From positions 1,426,001-1,490,000 of the forward strand of contig NZ_JAAGWY010000001.1 of assembly GCF_010686705.1 (NCBI RefSeq): a DNA stretch of 64,000 nucleotides, in the 5' to 3' direction. Shown piece by piece: positions 52,643 through 61,274 of the stretch; position 1 is the stretch's first letter; each line of letters starts with the position of its first letter. Both the position numbers and the translations under genes were made by a program. Under the pieces are notes generated by a model. That model worked only from the letters and a program-made list of their open reading frames with translations, searched no databases and was not told the DNA's origin. Source of the stretch: Leifsonia tongyongensis. Its GTDB lineage: Bacteria > Actinomycetota > Actinomycetes > Actinomycetales > Microbacteriaceae.

Positions 52643-53692
52643 CTATTCGGTGGGCGCGATCTCCCCGGAACCCCGTTCGATCAGCGTGGTGGGGACGACG
52701 ACGATTTCGACAGGGACGTCCTCTCCGTCGAGCCGCGCGAAGATCCGTTCCGCGGCGAGGTGGCCGATGCGGTCGGGGTCCTGGGCGATGACCGTGATGC
52801 CGGGGTCGAGGAGATCGCCGAACTCGACGTCGTCGAATCCGACCAGCGCCACGGATGATTGGAGGTTGCGATCGCGCAGCCCGCGGATGGCACCCATGGT
52901 GATGAGGTTCTGGGCACTGAAAATAGCTGTCGGGCGCGAATCGCCTGCGAGGATATCCGCGACGGCCGCGTGCGCCGCGTGCTCGTCGTGCAGGTCCTCG
53001 ATAACCCACGCTTCCCCGGTCGGAATCCCTGCCCGGCCCAGCTCCTCGAGAAAGCCGCGGCGACGTTCGACCGCCGTCTGGATCTCGTGCCTATCGCCCA
53101 AGAATGCGATTCGACGATGCCCGCGCTCGAGTAGGTGCCGGGTCGCGAGCGCGGCGCCCTCGGCGTTATTGCTGACGATCGCATCGGCATCGATACCCGA
53201 AGGTTCCCGGTCGATGAACACGATAGGGGTGCCACGCTCCTGCTCGGGAAGAAGGTAGCCCTGGCTCTTGCTCACGGCCGTGAGGATGAGCCCGTCGACG
53301 CGGCGTTTGAGGAAGGCGGTGACCGCAAGGCGTTCTCTCGCAGGGTCGTCGTCAAGGCTCGACGCGAAGACGGCGACTCCACGGGCCGTGGCCGCATCTT
53401 CGATGGCGCGGTGAACGGCACCCGAGAACGGGTTTGCAACACTGCCGACCAGCAGCCCCAGCGTTTGAGTCCTGCGGTCGCTTCGACGCAGATTGCCGGC
53501 GTGGATGTCGGGTTGGTAGTTCAGCCGGTCGGCGGCCGACTGGACGCGCTCGATCGTGGCAGACGAGACGTTCGGTTCCCTGTTGATGACACGGGACACG
53601 GTCTTGATGCCGACGCCCGCAAGCGCGGCCACGTCTTTCATGGTGGGGCGACGGCCCCTGACCGGTACCGATTCACTTGACAACGATGTCAC
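52643..53692 (-). CDS. LacI-family repressor of the fructose-type ABC importer
   Basis: 349 residues: HTH (MKDVAALAGVGIKTVSRVIN, residues about 18-37) and sugar-binding domain. GTG 53692 follows TTGGAG. An operator (53678-53691) overlaps its first codons and an identical one (53756-53769) lies at the divergent frcBCA promoter, so it should repress both itself with the SDR gene and the importer. The effector is presumably the imported sugar or its phosphate. Confidence 0.9.
   Translation of the reverse strand: MTSLSSESVPVRGRRPTMKDVAALAGVGIKTVSRVINREPNVSSATIERVQSAADRLNYQPDIHAGNLRRSDRRTQTLGLLVGSVANPFSGAVHRAIEDAATARGVAVFASSLDDDPARERLAVTAFLKRRVDGLILTAVSKSQGYLLPEQERGTPIVFIDREPSGIDADAIVSNNAEGAALATRHLLERGHRRIAFLGDRHEIQTAVERRRGFLEELGRAGIPTGEAWVIEDLHDEHAAHAAVADILAGDSRPTAIFSAQNLITMGAIRGLRDRNLQSSVALVGFDDVEFGDLLDPGITVIAQDPDRIGHLAAERIFARLDGEDVPVEIVVVPTTLIERGSGEIAPTE
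53678..53691. promoter_or_regulatory. LacI-type operator overlapping the regulator's start codon
   Basis: TGACAACGATGTCA covers codons 1-5 of the regulator gene. It is the exact reverse complement of the operator at 53756-53769, 78 bases away. Binding here would block the regulator's own transcription. Confidence 0.72.
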
Positions 53693-53720
53693 GATTTGAT
53701 CTCCAAGGATGCGATTGCCC

Positions 53721-53749
53721 TTGACTATATAGCATTTCTGTTCTAGAAC
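53721..53749 (+). promoter_or_regulatory. Promoter of the frcBCA-like operon
   Basis: TTGACT (53721-53726), 17 bases, TAGAAC (53744-53749) in an AT-rich patch. The operator starting at 53756 sits over the expected start point. Confidence 0.68.
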
Positions 53750-53755
53750 TAGCTA

Positions 53756-53769
53756 TGACATCGTTGTCA
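53756..53769. promoter_or_regulatory. LacI-type operator at the frcBCA-like promoter
   Basis: TGACATCGTTGTCA, a CG-centred palindrome with one mismatch pair, lies directly over the predicted start of transcription. Confidence 0.75.
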
Positions 53770-53804
53770 GGGGATCTGACATCCCCCCAACCAGAGGAAG
53801 TTCA

Positions 53805-54893
53805 ATGTTGAATCGCAGCACCTCGCGCACCATGCGCCTCAGCGCCGCCGGCTCGATCGCGGCAATCGCAGCACTCGCGTTCACAGGCTGTTCCGGATCC
53901 GGATCCGGCTCCGACAAGGTCGGTGTCGCACTCATCGTGAAGACCACGACGAACCCCTACTTCGTGGCGATGGAGGACGCAGCGAAGGCCGACGCGGCCA
54001 AAGCCGGCGTCAACCTCACCCTCGCGGCAGGCAAACAGGACGGCGACGTAGGAACCCAGGTCCAGGCCATCGAAGCCTCCATCGCCCGTGGCGACAAGGG
54101 CATCCTGATCACACCGAACGGGCCCGGCGTGCAGAACGAAATCGACAAAGCCCGCAAGGCCGGCCTCTTCGTGATCGCTCTTGACACGGTTCCCACGCCG
54201 CCGTCGTCCGTCGACATTACGTTCGCCACAGACAACTTCACGGCCGGCGAGGACATCGGCAAGTGGGCCGCGGCGCAGCTCGACGGCAAGTCCGCCGACA
54301 TCGCCATGCTCGACCTGTTCAACACCCAGGTCGTATCAGTCGACCTCAACCGCGACCAGGGCTTCCTGAAGGGCATGGGAATCACGGTCCCCGACTCGAA
54401 GAAGAACGGCAGCGAGGCGAAGAGCGGCAACTACACGGGCGGCAAAGGCGGAAGCTACACGATCGCCGGCCACCAGCCGACGAACGGTGACGCGGCCGAC
54501 GGCCGCACTGCGATGGAGACAATCCTCGCCAAAGACCCGAACGTGAACGTGGTCTACACGATCAACGAGCCTGCGGCGTATGGTGCGTACCAAGCGCTCA
54601 AGGCTGCGGGCAAGGACAAGTCGACCATCCTCGTATCGATCGATGGCGGCTGCACCGGGGTCGGCCAGGTCAAGTCCGGCATCATCGGTGCAACCAGCCA
54701 GCAGTATCCGTCGAAGATGGCGGCGCTTGGAATGGAGGCGATCGTCAAGCTCGCAAAGACTGGTGCTAAGCCGAAGACGTCCGCCGGCCTCGACTTCTAC
54801 AACACGGGGTCCCGCCTGGTCACCCAGACGCCGGTCTCCGGCGTGACGAGCATCACTCCCGACCAGGCCACGAAGATCTGCTGGGGCAAGTAA
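53805..54893 (+). CDS. frcB: ABC transporter sugar-binding lipoprotein, FrcB-like
   Basis: 362 residues, with a signal peptide and lipobox (FTGC, Cys29). It has the Peripla_BP_4 fold of CUT2 receptors: VGVALIVKTTTNPYFVAMED opening strand, GILITPNGPG and FVIALDTVPTP strands. This pattern is close to the fructose-binding FrcB of rhizobia. The ATG at 53805 follows AGAGGAAG. It is the first gene of a receptor-permease-ATPase operon. Confidence 0.88.
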   Translation: MLNRSTSRTMRLSAAGSIAAIAALAFTGCSGSGSGSDKVGVALIVKTTTNPYFVAMEDAAKADAAKAGVNLTLAAGKQDGDVGTQVQAIEASIARGDKGILITPNGPGVQNEIDKARKAGLFVIALDTVPTPPSSVDITFATDNFTAGEDIGKWAAAQLDGKSADIAMLDLFNTQVVSVDLNRDQGFLKGMGITVPDSKKNGSEAKSGNYTGGKGGSYTIAGHQPTNGDAADGRTAMETILAKDPNVNVVYTINEPAAYGAYQALKAAGKDKSTILVSIDGGCTGVGQVKSGIIGATSQQYPSKMAALGMEAIVKLAKTGAKPKTSAGLDFYNTGSRLVTQTPVSGVTSITPDQATKICWGK

Positions 54894-54901
54894 CAGCCCT
54901 C

Positions 54902-54939
54902 ACCGGGCCGGCCTCGACCAGCATGCGGGCCGGCCCGGT
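54902..54939 (+). other. Strong intercistronic hairpin after the frcB-like gene
   Basis: ACCGGGCCGGC (54902-54912) pairs perfectly with GCCGGCCCGGT (54929-54939) around a 16-base loop; no T-run follows. It is analogous to the hairpins after the other binding-protein genes. Confidence 0.72.
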
Positions 54940-55007
54940 TCCACAAAGACTCAGCCAGAAGTCCCTCAGACCGCAACGCAGAACAGAGAAGTTCAGGAGA
55001 AGAAATC

Positions 55008-56054
55008 GTGAGCCAACCGGCGACCCAAGCCAGCCCACCGACATCCGAGCTCGATCTTGCGCAGGAATTCCTTCACCGGACTACGCCGCTTTCCCGACTC
55101 CGTAGCCTGCTGCATCGTTATCCAGCGCTCAGTCCGGCGATCGTGCTGGTGATCTCGATCATCGTCTTCGGCGTGATCAACCCGCGGTTCCTCAACCCGG
55201 CCAACCTGTCCCTGATCACCCAGCAGGTCGCGGTCGTCGGCACGATCGGCATCGCCCAGACACTGATCATCCTCACTGGAGGAATCGATCTCTCCGTGGG
55301 CGCTGCGGCCACTCTCGCAGGACTGGTTATCGCCCAGACGGCGTCGACCAACCACGTACCTGCTGTGCTGAGTCTGCTGCTGGGGCTCGTCGTGGGAATA
55401 GCCACTGGATTCCTCAACGGCATCCTGGTCACGCGGCTGAAGCTGCCGCCGTTCATCGTCACGCTGGGTACCCTCAGCATCTTCACCGCCATCCTGCTCC
55501 TGTACTCGAACAGTGCGTCGGTCCAGGGACAAGATCTGCCGCCCCTCATCACGTCGCTCGGAAACACGTTCAACGTCTTCGGTGTGCAGATCACCTACGG
55601 TGTCGTCGTGATGATCGTGCTCTACGCGATCGTCGCATCGATCCTCGCTCGCACCTCGTGGGGTCGCCACGTTTACGCAGTCGGCGACGACCCCGAGGCG
55701 GCGCGCCTCGCAGGCATCCGGGTATCGCGTGTCCTGCTCAGCGTGTATCTGGCGGCCGGCGCGATCCTCGCTATCGGCGCTTGGGTGCTGATCGGTCGCG
55801 TCAACGGCATCGGTCCCAACGACGGCACCTCCATCAACCTCGAGTCGATCACAGCCGTCGTGATCGGCGGCACGAGCCTGTTCGGCGGTCGTGGCACCGT
55901 CTGGGGCACCCTGCTCGGAGCGCTCATCGTCGGGGTGTTCGAAGAAGGCCTGGCTGTCGCCGGTCTCGATGTGCTGTATCAGGTGCTCGCCGTGGGCATC
56001 CTCGTCATCGTCGCCGTCGCCGTCGACCAGTGGATTCGAAAGGTACGAAAGTGA
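55008..56054 (+). CDS. frcC: ABC transporter permease, CUT2/FrcC-like
   Basis: 348-residue membrane protein with 8-10 helices of the RbsC/FrcC type (ILTGGIDLSVGAAATLAGLV, GNTFNVFGV, GRHVYAVGDDPEAARLAGI, VIGGTSLFGGRGTVWGTLLG). It forms the channel of the sugar importer, probably as a homodimer. GTG start after AGGAGAAG. It overlaps the ATPase gene by four bases (GTGA). Confidence 0.92.
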   Translation: MSQPATQASPPTSELDLAQEFLHRTTPLSRLRSLLHRYPALSPAIVLVISIIVFGVINPRFLNPANLSLITQQVAVVGTIGIAQTLIILTGGIDLSVGAAATLAGLVIAQTASTNHVPAVLSLLLGLVVGIATGFLNGILVTRLKLPPFIVTLGTLSIFTAILLLYSNSASVQGQDLPPLITSLGNTFNVFGVQITYGVVVMIVLYAIVASILARTSWGRHVYAVGDDPEAARLAGIRVSRVLLSVYLAAGAILAIGAWVLIGRVNGIGPNDGTSINLESITAVVIGGTSLFGGRGTVWGTLLGALIVGVFEEGLAVAGLDVLYQVLAVGILVIVAVAVDQWIRKVRK

Positions 56055-56866
56055 CCCTCACAACGGACAACCCGGCATCGAAGCCGGTCGAAACACGCAC
56101 GCCGGTGCTCCAGGCGCGCCGTCTCGTCAAAACCTTCGGCCAGGTGGTCGGCCTCGACGGGGTGAGTCTCGAACTCTACCCAGGCGAGGTACTCGCCATC
56201 ATCGGCGACAACGGAGCCGGCAAATCGACTCTCATCAAGTGTTTGACAGGGGCGGAGATCCCTGACGAGGGGGAGATCTTCCTCGACGGGCAGCCCGTGC
56301 ACTTCAAGCGGCCGCAGGATGCGCGCTCGGCCGGGATCGAGACGGTCTACCAGAACCTCGCTGTCTCGCCCGCGCTCGATGTCGCTTCCAACCTCTTCCT
56401 CGGGCGCGAAGAGCGCCGCAAGGGCATCCTCGGTTCCGTCTTTCGCATGATGGACACGAAGGGTATGCGAAAGAAGGCCAAGGCCGAACTCGCCGCCCTC
56501 GGTATCACCACCCTGCAGGACGTCACCGTTCCCGTCGAGAACCTGTCCGGCGGCCAGCGCCAAGCCGTCGCGGTAGCCCGCGCTGCGGCGTTCGGCTCCA
56601 AGGTGGTCGTGCTCGATGAACCGACGGCCGCGCTGGGTGTGCGGGAATCGAACCAAGTGCTCGAGCTGATCAAGAATCTCCGCGATCGTGGCATCCCCGT
56701 CATCCTCATCAGCCACAACATGCCGCACGTGTTCGAAGTGGCCGACCGTATCCACATCCAACGGCTCGGAAAGCGGGCCGCGACGATCACGCCCGCGAGT
56801 CATTCGATGACCGAGGCTGTGGCGATCATGACGGGTGCCAAGCGAATCGGCAACTCCGACGAGTGA
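56051..56866 (+). CDS. frcA: ABC transporter ATP-binding protein, FrcA-like (single domain)
   Basis: 271 residues with Walker A GDNGAGKST, signature LSGGQRQ, Walker B VVLDEPTAA and the switch His in LISHNMPH. It is a single nucleotide-binding domain, half the size of RbsA-type CUT2 ATPases but like FrcA of Sinorhizobium, which supports a fructose-type system. The GTG start overlaps the permease stop, and its own stop overlaps the next gene by four bases. It is the only ABC ATPase gene in the window. Confidence 0.92.
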   Translation: MTLTTDNPASKPVETRTPVLQARRLVKTFGQVVGLDGVSLELYPGEVLAIIGDNGAGKSTLIKCLTGAEIPDEGEIFLDGQPVHFKRPQDARSAGIETVYQNLAVSPALDVASNLFLGREERRKGILGSVFRMMDTKGMRKKAKAELAALGITTLQDVTVPVENLSGGQRQAVAVARAAAFGSKVVVLDEPTAALGVRESNQVLELIKNLRDRGIPVILISHNMPHVFEVADRIHIQRLGKRAATITPASHSMTEAVAIMTGAKRIGNSDE

Positions 56867-57159
56867 GCGAAGAACGCATTCTCTACGCGAGATTCACGGC
56901 CAAGCCAGGTCGCGAAGACGAAGTCGCGAGACTCTTGACTGACCTTGTCGAGAGTGTGCGCGCCGAGCCGGGAAACACCAGGTTCGACGCGCACCGTATG
57001 ACAGCGGACCATCGGGCGTTCTTCGTCTACGAGGCCTATCGGGACGCGGCAGCATTCGAGAAGCACATCACGGCTGACTACGGGCTGGCCTTCAACGCGG
57101 CGCTCGCCGACATGATCGAAGAGGACGGCTCGCAGCTGACCTGGCTCGACCGAATCTGA
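56863..57159 (+). CDS. ABM-fold (YgiN-like) small monooxygenase-type protein
   Basis: 98-residue ferredoxin-like alpha/beta-barrel protein: ILYARFTAKPGREDEVARLL, PGNTRFDAHR, FFVYEAYRDAAAFEKHITA. These follow the antibiotic-biosynthesis-monooxygenase/YgiN pattern. Its GTG start overlaps the ATPase stop by four bases, so it is translationally coupled to a sugar importer. The fold is shared with sugar mutarotases such as RhaM, so a role on the imported sugar is as likely as quinol oxidation (inference). Confidence 0.82.
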   Translation: MSEERILYARFTAKPGREDEVARLLTDLVESVRAEPGNTRFDAHRMTADHRAFFVYEAYRDAAAFEKHITADYGLAFNAALADMIEEDGSQLTWLDRI

Positions 57160-57485
57160 ATCCTCTCCGGAGCTAACATTCGCCACTGTTTTCCGCCTTC
57201 ACTCGTGAAATGACAACGAACTGACAACCAACGGTGCGGATACGAACCTCATTGTCCGCCGTCTTGGTCATCGAAGCTAGGCGCTTCGTCCAGCCCCAGA
57301 AGCGCTAGCTGAGGCAAAATACGGCCAAGCGTGGGCGCGACAAGCATCCGGACGAACTTGCGGGTCGGCGAGCGTCGTACAAATGTCCAGGTGTTCGAGT
57401 TAAACGGTCCTAGAGTCGTGCCGTTCGGGCCTTTACTCTCCTTGGAGGCGGACCAACCCCCGCACACATCAAGCCCGGAGACAGA
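57160..57485. promoter_or_regulatory. Intergenic region upstream of the GH97 gene
   Basis: 326 bases without a convincing gene. TGACAACGA (57211-57219) repeats the first nine bases of the LacI operator at 53678, but its other half is poor. A hairpin lies at 57276-57309. A -10-like TAGAGT (57411-57416) has no matching -35 box, which fits an activator-dependent promoter for the GH97 operon. A 106-codon minus-strand frame (57249-57569) overlapping the GH97 start is unconvincing. Confidence 0.4.
57276..57309 (+). other. Hairpin downstream of the frc operon
   Basis: GCTAGGCGCTTC (57276-57287) pairs with GAAGCGCTAGC (57299-57309) apart from one bulged base, with an 11-base loop. There is no T-run. 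It may mark the 3' end of the frc transcript. Confidence 0.45.
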
Positions 57486-59987
57486 GTGATCACAGGCCTC
57501 ATTCCCCCCACAATTCTCGCGCGCGGGAATCTCACTGCGATGCTCAGATCGAGCGGGGCTGGGATTCATCTGGTAGTTGAGAGCGATGCTGCGGAGATTC
57601 TGCGGGTCCGGTTGGGCGTGACCATCGGAAACATGGACCTATCTGTCGATAGCGTCCCTGTCCGTTCATCGGTGTCGACCGTCACAGAGAAGTTGTATCC
57701 GGTGTCAGGGAAGACCACGACAGCGAGCAGCCATGAGATGGACGAGCTTACTGCGACTTTCGTCCACCAGACCGGCCTGGAATGGCAGGTACTGCTCCGC
57801 GTGGCCGACGACGGCGTTGCAGTACGGTACGCGATTCCTGATCTCCAAGGCGTCGGATCCTTCGACATCGATACGACGACTCTCGATTTGTCGGCCTTCG
57901 ACCGCGGTTGGCTGCTCGACTACCAGACCTGGTACGAGACGCCTCGGTTCGGTCGGGATTGCTCCGAACTTGATGACGGCGACTATGGCCTCCCAATTCT
58001 GCTGCGAGACGGCGGGGACACCTACGTGCTGGTGACTGAGTCGGACATCGACGGTAGTTTCAGCGGTGCCCATGCCGTCATCGACGCGAGCGCCCAGACC
58101 CTTCGCTTCCAGCAGGCCGACACGGCGGTCGAGATCGTCCGGGGAAACGTCACGCCGTGGCGCGTGTTCATCGTCGGCGACCTGGCGACAATCGTGGAGA
58201 GCCAGCTCGTCGACGAGCTCGCTCCGCCGACACATCCAATGATGCGGGACGCGTCCTGGGTGCGGCCGGGTCGTGCCGCATGGTCGTGGTGGTCGGATTT
58301 CTACTCCAGTGCGCAGCTCCACCGGCAGAAGCACTTCGTCGACGTCGCAGCTGAACTGGGGTGGGAGCATCTGCTCATCGACTGCGGGTGGGAAGAGACC
58401 TGGGTGCCCGAGATCGTCGCGTACGCCAGCCGGTTCGGTATCCAGGTGCATCTTTGGACCATCTGGCACGACATCAACGGTTCGGAGAAGCTCCAGAAGC
58501 TGGCGCTCTGGCGGTCGTGGGGAGTCGCCGGCATCAAGGTCGACTTCATGGAATCGGAATCGAAAGACCGGTACCGCTGGTATGACTCCGTCCTCCAAGA
58601 GACTGCGCGTCTCGGGCTGATGGTGAACTTCCACGGGTCGGTCATTCCGCGTGGCTGGGCGCGGACGTGGCCGCAGGTGATCGGGTACGAGGCCATCCGT
58701 GGCTCCGAATACTACGTCTTCTACAACGACCTCCCGCTCACTGCGGAACACAACGTAATTCAGCCGTTTACCCGCAACATCGTGGGGGCGATGGACTACA
58801 CACCGATAGCCCTCACCGCGCCGGGCCGGACAACAAGCGACGGCCACGAACTCGGCATGAGCGTCGCCTTCGAATGCGGAATAACCCACTTCGCAGACAG
58901 CGTCGACGCCTACCAGGCGCGTCCGCTCGTCGCGCGGCTGCTAAGCGAACTGCCGGCGTCCTGGGACGAAACGAAGATGCTCACCGGCACTCCTGACACC
59001 GAGGCGGTGCTGGCCAGACGATCGGGAGACCGCTGGTTCATCGGCGCCGTCGCGAGCGGTCCGGCTCGCATAATCGATGTACCGCTCAAGCGGCTCGGCC
59101 TCGGCACCTGGCAATCCTGGATCGTCACCGACGATGCAGAATCTGGAAGTCTCGCGGCATCACAGTCAGTCGTACATGGCGTCCTGAAGGTAGAGGTCGC
59201 GGTCGACGGTGGGTTCGCTGCGATACTCGCCCCGGAAGGCGCCGCTCTCTTCAGGTCGACACCGATATCCGCCGAAGCAGCACCGGCTGTGGAACCGAAG
59301 CTGGCGCTGCTCGACTTTTCCGGGGAAGCCTCCCTAACGGTCTCACCCGACGCCGCGCTCCGGGTGCCGCCCGGATGGCACGCGGCCGACAATGGGGCCG
59401 GGTCGTGGACGGTGACCGCACCCGAGACGCTGCGCGAGGGAGCGCTCGGTGTCGTGACCGTCGAACGCTCGGGACACAGAGGGGTTGCCGTCGTCAACCA
59501 CGCACGACTCATCAAACCGGTCATCGCGACCGTGACCCCTCTGTCCACACTGCCGATGCTCGCCTTCATGAATGAAAGCGGTCCCGTTGAACGCAACCAG
59601 AGCAACGGCGGCGGGAACCCGAACGACGGTCAACGAATGAACATCGCCGGCGTTGAATACGAGACCGGCTTCGGTGTCTCAACTCCCTCGTCGTTCGACG
59701 TTCACATCGGCCCTCACGCGGACCGGCTCGTCGGTCATGTGGGCATCGACGCAGAGACCCCACACACCTCGGCCCGCGCCCTGATCCTCGGCGACGGCCG
59801 ATTGCTGTTCAGCACCGAACTCGTCCACGGTTCCGCCGCGGACGCATATGACATCGACGTGCAGGGGGTGACGATCCTGACTCTCCGTACCGAGCAGCGT
59901 TCGCCCGTCGCCGCGCATGTCGACTGGGCGGCGATCCATCTGACCACCAACCAATCCAACGCAATCACATCACGAGCCGATCGCTGA
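57486..59987 (+). CDS. GH97 glycoside hydrolase (alpha-galactosidase/alpha-glucosidase) with C-terminal NPCBM-like domain
   Basis: 833 residues, no signal peptide. An N-terminal beta-sandwich (to about residue 250) precedes the TIM barrel (AWSWWSDFYSS, LLIDCGWEETW, GIKVDFMESESKDRYRWY). The Asp in KVDFM matches the nucleophile of retaining GH97 enzymes, so an alpha-galactosidase-type retaining mechanism is likelier than the inverting SusB type. NFHGSVIPRGWARTWP is also conserved. The last 150 residues (SNGGGNPNDGQRMNIAG, YETGFGVSTPS) look like an NPCBM carbohydrate-binding module. GTG 57486 follows CCGGAG. It leads an operon with a CUT1 importer. Confidence 0.9.
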   Translation: MITGLIPPTILARGNLTAMLRSSGAGIHLVVESDAAEILRVRLGVTIGNMDLSVDSVPVRSSVSTVTEKLYPVSGKTTTASSHEMDELTATFVHQTGLEWQVLLRVADDGVAVRYAIPDLQGVGSFDIDTTTLDLSAFDRGWLLDYQTWYETPRFGRDCSELDDGDYGLPILLRDGGDTYVLVTESDIDGSFSGAHAVIDASAQTLRFQQADTAVEIVRGNVTPWRVFIVGDLATIVESQLVDELAPPTHPMMRDASWVRPGRAAWSWWSDFYSSAQLHRQKHFVDVAAELGWEHLLIDCGWEETWVPEIVAYASRFGIQVHLWTIWHDINGSEKLQKLALWRSWGVAGIKVDFMESESKDRYRWYDSVLQETARLGLMVNFHGSVIPRGWARTWPQVIGYEAIRGSEYYVFYNDLPLTAEHNVIQPFTRNIVGAMDYTPIALTAPGRTTSDGHELGMSVAFECGITHFADSVDAYQARPLVARLLSELPASWDETKMLTGTPDTEAVLARRSGDRWFIGAVASGPARIIDVPLKRLGLGTWQSWIVTDDAESGSLAASQSVVHGVLKVEVAVDGGFAAILAPEGAALFRSTPISAEAAPAVEPKLALLDFSGEASLTVSPDAALRVPPGWHAADNGAGSWTVTAPETLREGALGVVTVERSGHRGVAVVNHARLIKPVIATVTPLSTLPMLAFMNESGPVERNQSNGGGNPNDGQRMNIAGVEYETGFGVSTPSSFDVHIGPHADRLVGHVGIDAETPHTSARALILGDGRLLFSTELVHGSAADAYDIDVQGVTILTLRTEQRSPVAAHVDWAAIHLTTNQSNAITSRADR

Positions 59988-60011
59988 CGATCGGCACACG
60001 AAAGGAAACCC

Positions 60012-61274
60012 ATGAAGAAGAGATGGCTCATCGCCCCGGCGATCGTCGCAGCAGCAGCGCTGTTGACGGCCTGCACGAGCGGTTCAACTCCCAGCAGCAA
60101 CGAGAAGGTCACCATCACCTATGGCGTATGGGCGGGTACTCAGACCCCAGCGATGAAACAGATCGCAGCGGCCTTCACCAAGGAAAACCCGAACATCACC
60201 GTCAAAGTGGAAGAGCGCCCGTGGCCCGAGTACTGGTCCACCCTGCAGACCGGCGCGGCCGGGGGAACAGCGCCGGACGCATTCTGGATGCTCGCCCAGA
60301 ATATCCGGCCGTACGCAGCCGGCGGACAGCTGCTCGACATCTCCGACGAGATCAAGAAGGAGAACGTCGACCTGAGCAAGTACCCGAAAGCGGTGCTGGA
60401 CCTGTACAACCAGGGTGACGGCAAGATCTACGGACTCCCGAAAGACTTCGACACCAATGCGGTCTGGTTCAACAAGGCGATCTTCGACAAAGCCGGTGTC
60501 GCCTACCCGAAGGCTGATTGGACCTGGGATGACTTCCGGGCGACCGCCAAGAAGCTCACCAACGCGGCCGCGGGCGTCTGGGGCGTTGCTGCACCCATCG
60601 ACTACCAGGGCGGCTACTACAACACCATCTTCCAAGCTGGCGGCCAGGTGATCTCCAAGGACGGCAAGACGGCCGAGATCGACTCGCCAGAAGCACAGGC
60701 CGGCATCAAGTTCTGGACCGACCTGCAGGCCGACAAGTCATCCCCGACACTCAAGCAGCTTTCCGACACCGAGGCGGAGACCATGTTCGAGCAGGGGAAG
60801 ATCGGGATGTACATGTCCGGGGCGTACTGGGCGCTGCAGCTCTACAACAACAAAGCCATCGCGTCGAACGTGGATATCGCCCCGATGCCGACGGGAAAGA
60901 AGCAGGCGACTGTGACCAGCGGGATCGAGAACGTCGGTTACGCTGGCACCAAGCACCCGGACGCCGTGAAGAAGTTCCTCATTTTCGCCAGCGGCAAGGA
61001 AGCGGCCGACATCCAGGCGAAGACCGGCGCGGTTCTCCCCGCGTACGAAGGCGGCGAGGCCGAGTGGATGGCGGCAATGCCCAACTTCAAGAACCTGCAG
61101 GTCTTCATCGACGCGAAGAAATACTCCGTACCGCTCCCCGTGCAGGGCAACGCCGCCGAATGGCAGGGCGACCAGACCAAATATCTGACCGGGGCTTGGA
61201 ACGGGACAACCAGCGTGGCTGATGCGACGAAGCAGTACGCCGACGCGATCGACAAGGTGTTGGCCCAGAAATAA
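60012..61274 (+). CDS. ABC transporter sugar-binding lipoprotein (GH97 cluster)
   Basis: 420-residue CUT1 receptor: signal peptide with lipobox LTAC (Cys21), then ITYGVWAGTQTPAMKQIAAAF and the usual KENPNITVKV strand. Aromatic residues (RPWPEYWSTLQ, IYGLPKDFDTNAVWFN) line the expected sugar site. The ATG at 60012 follows GAAAGGAAA, 24 bases after the GH97 stop. The ligand is probably the alpha-galactoside or alpha-glucoside that GH97 then cleaves (inference). Confidence 0.9.
   Translation: MKKRWLIAPAIVAAAALLTACTSGSTPSSNEKVTITYGVWAGTQTPAMKQIAAAFTKENPNITVKVEERPWPEYWSTLQTGAAGGTAPDAFWMLAQNIRPYAAGGQLLDISDEIKKENVDLSKYPKAVLDLYNQGDGKIYGLPKDFDTNAVWFNKAIFDKAGVAYPKADWTWDDFRATAKKLTNAAAGVWGVAAPIDYQGGYYNTIFQAGGQVISKDGKTAEIDSPEAQAGIKFWTDLQADKSSPTLKQLSDTEAETMFEQGKIGMYMSGAYWALQLYNNKAIASNVDIAPMPTGKKQATVTSGIENVGYAGTKHPDAVKKFLIFASGKEAADIQAKTGAVLPAYEGGEAEWMAAMPNFKNLQVFIDAKKYSVPLPVQGNAAEWQGDQTKYLTGAWNGTTSVADATKQYADAIDKVLAQK

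Noticed and set aside
57249-57569. A 106-codon minus-strand gene upstream of GH97
   Set aside because: It overlaps the GH97 start, has no ribosome site, and I recognise no family, although its C-terminal half is less shadow-like than most.
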